Of a DNA stretch of 64,000 nt, positions 10,862 through 20,769 are shown one piece after another. The stretch's first letter is position 1; every line of letters begins with the position of its first letter. The position numbers were made by a program, and so were the translations under genes. This DNA is from Ceratopteris richardii (lineage: Eukaryota > Streptophyta > Polypodiopsida > Polypodiales > Pteridaceae), in the NCBI GenBank assembly GCA_020310875.1, contig CM035413.1, positions 164,345,806-164,409,805 of the forward strand, written 5' to 3'. Under the pieces are notes generated by a model that worked only from the letters and a program-made list of their open reading frames with translations, did no database searches and was not told the DNA's origin.

Positions 10862-10870
10862 CCTTTTATA
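10862..10870 (-). promoter_or_regulatory. TATA box TATAAAAGG in candidate LTR
   Basis: Minus-strand TATAAAAGG in GC-richer context. Transcription toward gag would start near 10835, leaving about 390 bp of R-U5 before the LTR end at 10451. Confidence 0.5.
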
Positions 10871-11100
10871 GGAGAGAGGTGAGGAGCTGGTTACAACAGG
10901 AGAGTTTGTTCCATCGGGGAAGTGGGAGTTAATGCATTAGGCGGTGACAAGAGTCAGCCGTCGTCACCTCAGCCGCCCCTGTCGGACCATGTCGTGTAAT
11001 GATGAGTGGCTGGGTCCGGACCCAGCCTTGTGAGGTCTACCTTGGGCATTCAGTCGCCCAAATCTTCCATCCTGGCGCCCAACTCTAGATTGGGCGTGTG

Positions 11101-11243
11101 GTGCCTTGGCCACGTGTGGTGCCTTGGCCACTGAAGCCTTGGCCACTGATGCCTTGGCCACTGAAGCCTTGGCCACTGAAGCCTTGGCCACTGATCCTTG
11201 GCCACTGAAGCCTTGGCCACTGATGCCTTGGCCACTGATGCCT
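11101..11243. repeat. 15-bp minisatellite
   Basis: About nine copies of GCCTTGGCCACTGAW, with one shortened unit. Each unit contains the palindrome TTGGCCA(C). It sits in the presumed U3 part of the Tat-like LTR. Open frames through it (AKASVAKAS or LATEALATD) are repeat artefacts. Confidence 0.9.
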
Positions 11244-11899
11244 GTCATCAATATTTGTTCTACAGTATGCATACATACCATGGGAGACTCCAATTTTACA
11301 TAACCCGATAACCACTCTTCTATGGCATGGGAGATCTTTGCATTATCCATGCAAATTATTTTGGACGACCTCCTTTAGTGAACATGTACCAATTCCACAA
11401 GATAGGGAGACAACCTTTGCTACAGATGTGGACGTATATCATGCCCCAAAATTGGGTGACCACCACTTCTTCAGTTAGGCAAATTTGGGTGATTACCCCC
11501 TCTTTGCACATGCATGCTTGGTGAATCGTGATTCCCACTCCTTGCCATGAATTTGGGAGACCACCACCTTTGTCTTGCCATGCAATTCTGGGCAACCCCT
11601 AAGTATAGATATTGGGAGACTACCAATTCACATACTTGATCTTGCCTACTACCCTTTGGTGATAACACTTTTTGCGGCCTTTCATAGACTTTATAGAACC
11701 CCACATCAAGTGTTGTATCGTCTGGGTGCTAAGAATTCAAACCATCACAACGACCTCTTCGCTACAATTATTATTGGAAGAAAAGAAAACGAAGGATGCT
11801 AAATAAATGAGATTGGATGGATATATACAACGATGGTCCTTTTCATTGCTTGGACTTATGTGTAGTAGGGTTTCATTCTTGAAATGTTGACGAGAGACA

Positions 11900-12260
11900 A
11901 TAAGTTTGTATTAAAATCTGGAATCTTGGCAGCACCTTGTGGTGGCTGATGGCCCAATGAAATCAAAACCCCATATCTTGAAGTGTTTCCATCTTGTTGC
12001 TTCTATCAAGGGTTGGATCTTTCGTCCAGTGTCAAGGTTTTCTTTGGCATCTATCACATCTTCTCGTGAACTGAGTTGTATCTTTGAAAAGATGAGACCA
12101 CAAACTATTGTGTAAAAAATTTGTGTGCCAAATCGTGTCCCTTACGATGTGCTTCAATATGATTTGCATCAAGCAAAGTGGTTACTTCATGGGGATGCAT
12201 ACACTTGCGGAAAATTCCATCTAGGACATAGTAAAGCTTGTCATTATTAGAAAAACGATT
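11900..12260 (-). mobile_element. Ty3/gypsy integrase remnant (fossil)
   Basis: Fragments of minus-strand conceptual translation resemble the integrase zinc finger (CDRCQRKP) and the start of the catalytic core (GFDFIGP), in the order expected for a Ty3 element. It is heavily broken with several interruptions and is clearly older than the Tat-like element to its left. Confidence 0.5.
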
Positions 12261-12889
12261 TACTTTTAAGTAGCAACTTCCTTTTTACCAATGCTGACAA
12301 GTTTGGGAAAACATCCCTATGGTGAGCAATTATAATACTTCTTTATACTAATGAGGCTTTAGGGGCTATATGAACATGTCAAGTGTCAGTAGGCTCATCT
12401 TCAATACCTATGGGCTTTTCTCCCTTGGCTGTCCTTGTTACTTTGTCTACCATGTGATTTCCCTACTTGTGTTGATATGAATTTTTTCAAATTGTACCTC
12501 GAAAGAGAAGTAGCCAATGCCATACTCTACTTGCTACCAACATTCCTAAGTGATGCTTCATAGTATTCCAAGCACCTCTTTATATAGGCTCACAAACAAA
12601 AGGCAAATAAGCTCATAAAAGTAGTTTTTGGGGAAAATCAGTGAACCCTAATTAGTGTTTTTTTTGGGACTCCTTTTTTATTGCTGCCATGTGTCTTTTC
12701 TAATGTGACATGGCATTCATATGGTCCATTGGAGCATATATACAAGATATAATAAGTTGGTGATGTGTCACTTGCTTTTCACATTAAAAAATATTGTTTT
12801 GTTTTTCTTTCTACATGGAGGCCGTGCACAATTTCGGAGCAAGAAGCTTTTCCATCTTCTTCATGCATTTTGATTGTATATAGAGAGAG

Positions 12890-13265
12890 GGGGATGATGA
12901 TGAGTAAGAACGATGAAAAGGAAGGACGAGGAGTGGCAACAGCATGAGGCGGAGTAGAAGCAGCAAGAGGTGGTGAAGGAGGAGGAGAAGCAGGATAAGG
13001 AGAGGCAGGAGAAGCAGAAAATAAGCAAGAAGAAGAGGAAGAGAAGAGCAAGAGGAGGGAAGGGGAAGAAGAAAATGAGAAGAAGAAGAAGAATAAGAAG
13101 AAGAAGAAGAAGGAGAAGGAAAAGGTGAAGGAGGAGAAGGACAAGGAGAGGGAGAAGAGGAAGAGGTAGAACAAGAAGAAGAAGAAGAGGAATAGGAAGA
13201 GAGAGGAAAACGAGGATGGGAAGGAGGAAGAAGAAGAAAAGGGTCAGAGGCTGGAAAAAAGAAAG
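12890..13265. repeat. Long purine-rich tract (GAAGAA/GGAGAA)
   Basis: About 370 bp that is almost all A and G on the + strand, with only scattered pyrimidines. The Ser/Leu/Pro-rich frames on the other strand are compositional artefacts. Long purine tracts can form triplex DNA. Confidence 0.85.
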
Positions 13266-13408
13266 GAGAACAGAAGCAGCAACCACTTGTCACCTTACTA
13301 TAATCTTGTCGTACTGCAATGAGGGGTGTTTGATGGTCTATTGAAGGGTTCTTATTAAGCTTTAAGTTGGGAAATTTATCTCCTTATTCTTATTGATGGG
13401 TTTCTTTT

Positions 13409-13473
13409 TAATCTTTCTCTTCTTCTTCTTCTTCTTCTTCTTCTTCTTCTTCTTCTTTTTCTTCTTCTTCTTT
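13409..13473. repeat. (CTT)n microsatellite
   Basis: About 60 bp of TTC/CTT repeat on the + strand, complementary in composition to the purine tract ending 145 bp upstream. Nothing gene-like is seen from 13474 to 13900. Confidence 0.9.
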
Positions 13474-13904
13474 GGCAGTTCTGTTTTTTTACCTACTCTT
13501 CCATTAGGCATGAAATTTGAAAGAACAGCACACACACCTAGGGGATCCCTTTGCTGATATTGAACCTTGGACCTCCAGTCTAAGGTCCAATGTGTTTACC
13601 AGTACACCATGCACCGCTACCTTAGAGGGTTATTATTACTATTAATGTTGTTGTTGCTATTATTATTTTTGATGTTTCCCATTCATAATCTTTTTAACAA
13701 TGTGCTATCCAATGGTCATTTTGAAGTATTGTGCAGCTCGATACTAGCATTAAAACATTATAACTTTTGCTGTTGTTGCCATTACTCTTATTGAGCATCA
13801 ATAACATGTTACTTTTTGTTGTTGCTGTTTTCTATACACATCTTCTTATATCATCTGTTATCAAATGATATTCTGCGAGCATTGTTTTCAACTCTCTACT
13901 ACCA

Positions 13905-14352
13905 CCACCATTCCCACCATTACCACTACCAGTACCAGTACCAGTACCACCACCACCACTTCCACTACTACTACTACCAGTACTGCCACTGCCACTGCCA
14001 CTGCCACTGCCACTGCCACTGCCACTGCCACTGCCACTGCCACTGCCACTGCCACTGCCACTGCCACTGCCACTGCCACTGCCACTGCCACTGCCACTGC
14101 CACCACCACCACCACCACCACCACCACTTGTACCACTACTCATACTACCACCACTACCACTACCATCACCACCACCACCACCACCACTACTACTGCTTAG
14201 TACTACCACCACCACCACCACTACTGCTACTACCACCACCAGCACTACTACTGCTGCTGCTACTACTACTACTACTACTGCTGCTGCTGCTACCACCACC
14301 ACCATCACCATCACCATCACCATCGTCACCACCACCACCACCACTACTACTA
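13905..14352. repeat. (CCACTG)n / (CCACCA)n hexamer array
   Basis: About 450 bp of ACC/CCA-based simple repeat, with a near-perfect core of about 20 TGCCAC units (roughly 13983-14103) and less regular CTACTAC/CACCAC flanks. The poly-His/Cys, poly-Thr and poly-Val frames are artefacts. It ends about 315 bp before the first ValRS exon; the sequence in between is featureless intron. Confidence 0.95.
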
Positions 14353-14668
14353 CTTTATACATGATATTTGCCTACCATTTGTTATCCTATGGTCTTCTTT
14401 GAGTACCGGGAAACTCTATGTTAAGCATCAAAAATATGAAAACCATGTTATTATGAAATCGGTTTTTCATATACATGAGTATACAATCCTTTAAACTGTT
14501 GCGCTCTAGTAGGGCATTAAGTGAATCCACTTCTATTCATACATGTACACATTAGGGGCATGATTTATGAAATGGTAAATCATCTTTTTCACCCATCATC
14601 TCTTTTCGTAAATGAGAAATTTATTTCTATTGAACTATTGAACTCTTACATTTAATAACCTGCTTTAG

Positions 14669-14744
14669 GGATGACTATTTGCCAGTTGCAACAACACGTC
14701 CGGAAACATTACTGGGTGATACAGCAGTTGCAGTGCATCCTGAG
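14669..14744 (+). CDS. EMB2247: ValRS exon a (CP1 editing domain)
   Basis: Acceptor TGCTTTAG before 14669, donor GTACTG after 14744. The first base completes a split codon, then 25 codons read [17 protein letters not shown] and on to AVHPE. The TTRPET motif is the Thr-rich peptide of the editing site shared by Val/Ile/Leu synthetases. The exon ends in phase 0. Confidence 0.95.
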
Positions 14745-14898
14745 GTACTGTTTCAGATTTCATGAGTGTGCAGCTTTCATCTATCCTCGTAGTACTCTTT
14801 GATAATTAATTTTTAAGGATCATGTCTGTTTTGTGTATGTTTGGTGTGTATTTATTATCGAATATTGTCATGAATCAAGTCAAAACTTGAATCAACAG

Positions 14899-14982
14899 GA
14901 TGAGCGCTACAAAAAGTATATCGGGAAAATGGCAGTTGTTCCCATGACAGAAGGCCGTAGGATTCCTGTTATTGCAGATGAA
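14899..14982 (+). CDS. EMB2247: ValRS exon b (CP1 editing domain)
   Basis: Acceptor CAACAG, donor GTGAGT. It has 28 codons, DERYKKYIGKMAVVPM through RRIPVIADE, continuing directly from exon a (HPE/DERY) as in the family. Phase 0 at both ends. The intron before it is 154 bp. Confidence 0.95.
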
Positions 14983-15141
14983 GTGAGTGCTCTATTTTGA
15001 AACAATCAATAATGATTGCGACTTGTGATAGATTTTTATAGTCTTTTGGTTCTTTTGAAGTTCTGTTATGGTTTGCAAGCATTTTTTAACTGTTTTTAAG
15101 GGCTGCAAAAATATTGTTTACTGAAGCAGTGAAAGGAGTTT

Positions 15142-15147
<6 letters not shown>

Positions 15148-15178
<31 letters not shown>

Positions 15179-15202
15179 CTCCCCCCCCCCCCCCCCCCCC
15201 CC
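15148..15202. repeat. (CT)n followed by poly-C
   Basis: About 26 bp of CT repeat, then about 22 C. The same compound pattern recurs at 16318, 36081 and 37238. Homopolymer length in the assembly should be treated with caution. Confidence 0.9.
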
Positions 15203-16313
15203 AACAAAACCTTCTTTTTTCCCCTCTGCCCCCCTCTCTATGCCGTTCTTGAAGCTCAAAATAAGCTCAAGTGTCTTTTTCATTAGTAAGAGTGTGTATA
15301 GTCAGTATTTGTTATAGAACTATGATGGTCTCTATATTGATGCTTTCTCGTTCTCTCTCTTAATCTCTCTTTTCCTCTTTGACCTAAAGTAAACAATGCT
15401 AATTGTACTTGCTATATTGTGTGCTGTCTGAAGTCATATATATAAAACTTTAAATGCGATGGGTTTGTGTCTACATGATTCCTTGAGCGGTTCTGGTGAT
15501 GCTTGCAAAATTAATAATCATAGTCAGTTAGAAATGCTGATGTTTAATGTTCTTAACCATGTGGATTCATGTTGTTTTCCCCATCTTGTAATAAGCTTGC
15601 CTAAGTGAGAGTCACTTGTTGAGATCTCTCTTCTAAATGTAGTGGAAGTCTTTTCCTTGTATGAGTGTTGGTGTTTTTTGTGAGTATCATATAGTGATGG
15701 GAGTAAACGGTAAAAGTTTTTCTTCTTTAACTTACTAGCATCATAATTGCCTTGGATGTATAATATGGAAAACAATAATGCATGATGCATTGAACGTTGC
15801 TAGGTGATTTACGTTGTCTCAAAATGAGCTATCTATAATCTCTTTTTTGATTGGAGGTGGGATGCTGAAATCGTAATGGATATATGTATGGGGTGCGAGC
15901 ATGTAGGATCAAGTAGTAAAGCATGCAATAATGACTTATCAACAAGTAAGTTGATTTCTATATTGTATTGAAGATAAATAAGATAAAAAGGAATCAATTG
16001 TTAGGATGTAATACAAATGCATATGTGCAAAGGATAAAACCTTTATGTGTTTCATGTTGAACATCATACACCAATCAACATATCATGTGTATAATCATCC
16101 AAAGGGCCTTGATATGCTAGCAAATAAGTTGTAAGATAGTTGAGGTGGTTTTCAATGCCTTATCCTATTTTGCATTTGTCTTTCCACTTACTAGTGTTTT
16201 TGAACTAGGAGAAGAATTTTGCATCATTGCAAGGCTTGTACTCGAAAAAAGGATGTTTTTTCTCTCTTGAACTTGTATTTTAAGTAGAACCGTCCCTTTT
16301 CATCCTTAACTAA

Positions 16314-16317
<4 letters not shown>

Positions 16318-16366
<49 letters not shown>

Positions 16367-16374
16367 TCCCCCCC
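16318..16374. repeat. (TC)n with C-rich end
   Basis: About 45 bp of TC repeat ending in a short C run. Confidence 0.9.
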
Positions 16375-16730
16375 CCTCGACATGGAGACTAATCTCTCTT
16401 ATGTAGGCACCACATCTTCACTCGAGAGCATCACAATATCTTACATTGATTTCGTACATGGTTGCCATTAATAGCTCTCCTCATACACAAAATTTGCATG
16501 ACATTGATAGATGATGGCGTGTGCTTTGGAGGAGTCACGTTAGTTGATATCTGATATCCGAGGTGCCTTGGATGAATGACTCCCTTTTATAGACCAAGGA
16601 GGCAAAAGATATTTAGGGATTTCTTACATAAGGAGTGGTGGATAGATAGGAAGTTATAGGTGTAGTTGTCTTGAGCTTGACAGTTGCATCTTGCTAGAGG
16701 TGTTAGGTAGCTAGGGTCCCACCTCTGGAT

Positions 16731-17060
16731 TGCTAGATGGTTGCCACTTGTCCACTTCCTTCCTTGCTAGAGAGGGTCATCAAAGTTACCTATACCAGAT
16801 CCTTGGAAGATTTTTCATTATTCCTTTGTACAAAAAATTTATTGTCTACAATGACCATGATCCATGTCGTGGGCCTCCAACCTTGAGTCACCCATGGTGC
16901 ACTAGTCGCCTAGGGTTGCACGAGGTTGCCAGATGGTTGCCACTTGCCCACTTGCTTCCTTGCTAGAGAGGGGCATCAAGGTTACCTATATTCCTTTGTA
17001 CAAAAAAATTATCGTCTTCAATGACCATGATCCATGCCATAGGTCTTTGACCTTGCGCCT
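16731..17060. repeat. Imperfect tandem duplication, about 190 bp
   Basis: The segment starting TTGCTAGATGGTTGCCACTT at 16731 is repeated from about 16923 (TTGCCAGATGGTTGCCACTT) through the ATGACCATGATCCATG words. The second copy lacks an internal stretch of about 20 bp. The junction carries GTCGCCTAGG, similar to the word in the Tat-like element. Confidence 0.75.
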
Positions 17061-18289
17061 TTGGATGTGACATGTATTATCTTCTGTAATGTAATAGATC
17101 AAGTTTTAAATGTGTTTTTAATAGTAGATAGGTAAAGGAGTGCTAGATATGCATTATTCTTGGAATGTAATACCTTTTTTTTTATTAACATTCATTAAGT
17201 ACTCTATGTACTAAACAATTTAAAAATTGTTTTTAAAACTTTCTAAAAAAAAACTCTCTTTGCACTATGGCTTATCACAAGTTGCCTTGGAGGATGTATT
17301 AGATGGACAAAATACTTGAAGAGGTTTGGAAAGGGTTGTTTGATAATTTGTCTCACATATTCAAATGGAAGTCTTTCCAAAATGTCAATGAAGGAAGAGC
17401 TTCTCTATAAATGCTGAATATGGGTAAAAATCATTCATCTGACATCTCTTGTATAAGGAAGATTGGTGGGTTGTAGGCAGGGTAATATACATTTGTGCGA
17501 ACACCACTCTTAGTTGGAATACCATATGATTTGTAAGGGAATCGATATGCAAGTCCTTGCTAAGTTTATTGGTTTGAATGCTTGGTTTAAGTAAATTGAA
17601 CTACCCTTGTAGGTTCTTGTTTTTATTCTACGAGGTTGGGATTCTATACATGGAATTTCTCTGTTTGAACAAGATCTGGAGGCAGTACCAAATTAATGCA
17701 AGTCCAAGGCTCATTAACGCCAAGAGCAAGTTTCCATAGAAAAGTGCAAGTTTCAATCGAGAATAGAAAAAGCAAACCGAGCAAGCCAAAACAAAGGAAA
17801 TGAGACCCATAGACAAAGGTAAAGATGTTGTTATTACTTCTTCTTCTGTCCTTGTAGCTAGTATAGGAATGATTTGGCTGAAAACTTGGGCATACCTATG
17901 GCTGCAGGTATTAATAGTTCAGGAAATTTGTAAACAAAATGGCTTCACACTAGTAATAAAAGTGTTGAAAAGTTAATCCTTATTTTGAATACACTAAGGC
18001 TGGTGTGGAAGGAAAAGGTTATCTATAAAGTATGATTTATGAAAAAGATTGTTTGCTCCCAGTTGCTTAAAGTTTCTCGTATTTGTTCAAGCTTGTCCTC
18101 ATTTGTAGTCCACTATTGTCAAGTAATCTCTTTGCTTGTTCAAAAAGGGTATTCATTCAATAAAATATTAAAGGTAGTGACTTTCTTACTTCGTAACAAG
18201 TTCGTTTATGGTTCTTCTTCTTTTCGTTTCTTCACGTTGGTCATAAATAAATTCAATAGAAAGGGGGAACTTTCTAATCATTGATGATA

Positions 18290-19200
18290 GGTTTTTTGGA
18301 GATTCTTTCACTCTTTATTTATAGTTTTATTCTAGTCTTTTTGTTCATTTTTTCTTTTTTGATATTGTTTTTCCTTTTTATTCATTTTTATTTCTCGTAT
18401 ACTTTGGATTTATTATTATTGTTATTCTTTTCTTTGTGTTAATATTGTTTTTGTTATTATTATTGTTTTTAATTATTAATTTGTCTCTTTGTTTTATAGT
18501 TGTTGTTGTTATTATTATTGATTTGTTGTTTGTCCAAGATTTTATCATGGGTGAGTTTGCCTTTCACTTTTAGAAGTGATAGAAACTGAGCTCATTGACT
18601 TTATTAGAAGTCTTTGGTTAGAAAGACTCTTTATCAAAGTCTACACCTAATCTAGGGCATTCATGACGTGAGTAGGGATGTCGTAGCTATTTGTCCAACC
18701 TATTCATGATAAATTTTAATTGGATAGACATAGAAGTTGAAGATGCACTTTTTATTTCATTTTTACTATTGGTCTTTTACTTAAAAAAAAAAATTATCTT
18801 AATCCTTTTTTTCCAGTTTTATTTATTTATTAGTTTTAAGTTTATTTCTTTTTCATTTTCATTAATAGTCTCTCCCTTTTTAATTATTAGCTTTATTTTC
18901 AAAAACCTATTCATATAAAAAAATGTTTTGATTTTCTTTTCCTTATTATCATCATTATTATTATTTTCTAATATGTGAACTTTTGTTGCTGTGTGTTCAA
19001 CTGCATATTATTTGGTCAGTTTTTAAAATTATTTGTTTATATATTTATTCTTCTTTTTAATTTTATTTTTTAGTTATTATTTATTTGTTTTTTATTATAA
19101 ACTTCGTTTTCTTTTTTTATTATTGTCCATTTTGTATTGGCTTTCCTCTTTGTTTGTATTTTTCGTGATATATATTGATCTAACTTTTTGTGTACTCTCT
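18290..19200. repeat. T-rich low-complexity intron stretch
   Basis: Strand-asymmetric DNA: runs of TTTATT/TTTTTC dominate the + strand for about 900 bp. No repeat unit or gene is seen. Such U-rich tracts are normal in plant introns, though this one is long. Confidence 0.6.
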
Positions 19201-19894
19201 TGCTTTGATTGCCGGTATTTTCTTGTGTGTTTGTACTTGTGCTCTTTATCTTGAGTTCATAAGCTTGGATAACTCTTAACTTATGAAGGTATATATAATT
19301 TATGAATGAAGTTTTAGCAGTAGATGGCATGAAGTTCGAAAACATTTATGAGTACGTGTTGATCGATGAGCAAATATTTGTTTCTGCAACCAAACTATAA
19401 ATGCATGATGATCGTGCATGGGGTTACTTAGGTCTTGAGACTCAAAGAAGATGGGAAGTACTTTGGCATTAGGTCACCAAGGGAAGTATTCATATTCCTA
19501 GTATTGGAGAGCAGAAGGTCAACCATAAAAAAGGTGTCATTGATATTGCTCTTTGCTTTTTCAGTTGCATATGTTGGGTACTCTTCGTTGATGCGTTCAG
19601 CTTGTTGCTGCACTTTTAAAAAGCAGCACTAGCATAAATCCTGTTGAATGATTTTTCAAGTCGTTGTTGTTTTGTTCTTTCATCTGTGAGGAGGAGATGC
19701 TTTCTCTCAGAAGCATTTAAACGCACAATCATTGTGCAAGAACAGGAAGACTTGGGAAAAAGATATATCTTCGTCTTCTTCGGGGACAGCTATCTACATC
19801 ATGAAGGCCTAAATGTCGAATGTTCTATAACTATAATGGATCACCTTTATTTCTTGTTCTCCTCTCTTGCTGTTTTTCCTCTTCCTCTTCTTCT

Positions 19895-19970
19895 TTCCTT
19901 GTTGTTGTTGCTGTTGTTGTTGTTGTTGATGATGTTCTTCTTCTTCTTCTTCTTCTTCTTCTTCTTGTTT
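19895..19970. repeat. (TTG)n-(CTT)n microsatellite
   Basis: About 30 bp of TTG/CTG repeat followed by about 30 bp of TTC repeat. Poly-Gln/poly-Glu frames on the opposite strand are artefacts. Confidence 0.85.
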
Positions 19971-20620
19971 TTTGTTTCTCAGTTGCCATATTGCAGTCTT
20001 CAGTAAAAAATAATTAGATGTGCTCAATAGAGAAGGCTAAATCAAGTCTTCTAAGCATAATATATCTGTCAATGCATTAAACTTCTTGTGCCTCAAAATT
20101 CTCTAAGAAAATCTTGTAAATGTCAAATATACTGAGCATCCTTTGAGAATGAATCCAACATGTTCACACCAAATCACCAAAATGAGAAAGAAAAACTCAA
20201 ACATATTTATTTATCAGCTTCCATTTCATAAAACTAGGAGAATAGATCTATCTGAAATGTGTTAACAACAACCATGGAAATCTTTTCCTTCATCAAGCTC
20301 TTAAAAAATGGCTCCATTTTAGTCATTACAGTAGAAAGCTTTCTTCCGTGTGTCACCAGTGCACTGGATAGTGGGAAGAAATGTGAGGATTGAAGAGCTG
20401 TATAGGAGGCATGTTTAAGTTTTTTGTCTTTAACTTTAATTTACTTCAAACATATTGTTTATTTGCTTCTACTGATGTGTGTGTGTGTGTGTTTTCTTTT
20501 TTTTTTTTAATTAATTGTTCTTTCGTATTTTGCTAATTTTATGTTATTGACCATTATGAATCAAGGCCAAAGGATTCTTATAACAAGATTTTCATATGGT
20601 ATTATTTACTGGGTTTGCAG

Positions 20621-20769
20621 TATGTGGATCGTGAATTTGGTACTGGAGCATTGAAGATAACTCCTGGTCATGATCCAAATGATTATGCAATTGGGAAGAA
20701 GCTAGGCCTTCCTACCATAAACATCATGAATAGAGATGGAAGCTTGAATGAAAATGCTGGAATCTACAG
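20621..20769 (+). CDS. EMB2247: ValRS exon c (CP1 editing domain, HDPND motif)
   Basis: Acceptor GGTTTGCAG, donor GTATTG. It has 49 codons plus two bases: [18 protein letters not shown], then [12 protein letters not shown] and [31 protein letters not shown] is the hallmark of the ValRS editing pocket; the Asp of HDPND is the conserved residue that holds the substrate amino group. The split AG/G codon gives Arg across the next junction. Confidence 0.96.

Larger units (their letters stand above)
1..11250 (-). mobile_element. Ty3/gypsy element, Tat/Athila-like (fossil record; left end outside window)
   Basis: Parts in element order (right to left): candidate LTR from 10451 rightwards, PBS-like site at 10423-10443, leader rich in the word GTCGCCC (9.9-10.3 kb), one long gag-pol frame (9866-3693), a tandem-repeat-rich 3' untranslated zone (about 3.5-1.6 kb), then unidentified ORFs reaching the left edge. 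The lineage call rests on the RT box FMDDFS, the PBS context TTTGGCACGCACGGTGGGAC (resembling the TTTGGCGCCCACCGTGGGG seen after the LTRs of Tat-group elements), and the 3' tandem repeats typical of that group. No matching second LTR is found inside the window, so the left end and age cannot be given. The coding part looks whole. Confidence 0.7.
10451..11250 (-). repeat. Candidate 5' LTR of the Tat-like element (right border unresolved)
   Basis: Starts TGTAGGTGG on the + strand (so the LTR would end in CA in element sense), eight bases beyond the PBS-like site. It contains a TATA box on the minus strand and, further right, a 15-bp minisatellite. No partner LTR lies in the window, so the right border is not fixed and could reach about 11.8 kb, where TTGGGNGAC-type words persist. 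Confidence 0.42.
14983..20620 (+). other. ValRS intron of 5.6 kb; no gene inside
   Basis: AT-rich intron between exons b and c. It holds (CT)n plus poly-C tracts at 15148-15202 and 16318-16374, an imperfect duplication at 16731-17060, a T-rich stretch at 18290-19200 and a TTG/CTT tract at 19895-19970. I see no coding signal or recognisable element in 15203-16312, 17061-18290, 19200-19890 or 19980-20620. The small frames there look like chance. Confidence 0.8.

Noticed and set aside
13550-13620. Possible SINE or tRNA-derived element (GAACCTTGGACCTCCAG...)
   Set aside because: Only a loose B-box-like word; no A box, tail or target duplication seen.
13816-14364. Long poly-His/Cys, poly-Thr, poly-Val and Ser/Gly frames on both strands (also 27077-27850)
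   Set aside because: All six frames are open because the DNA is a stop-free hexamer repeat; no coding signal beyond the repeat.
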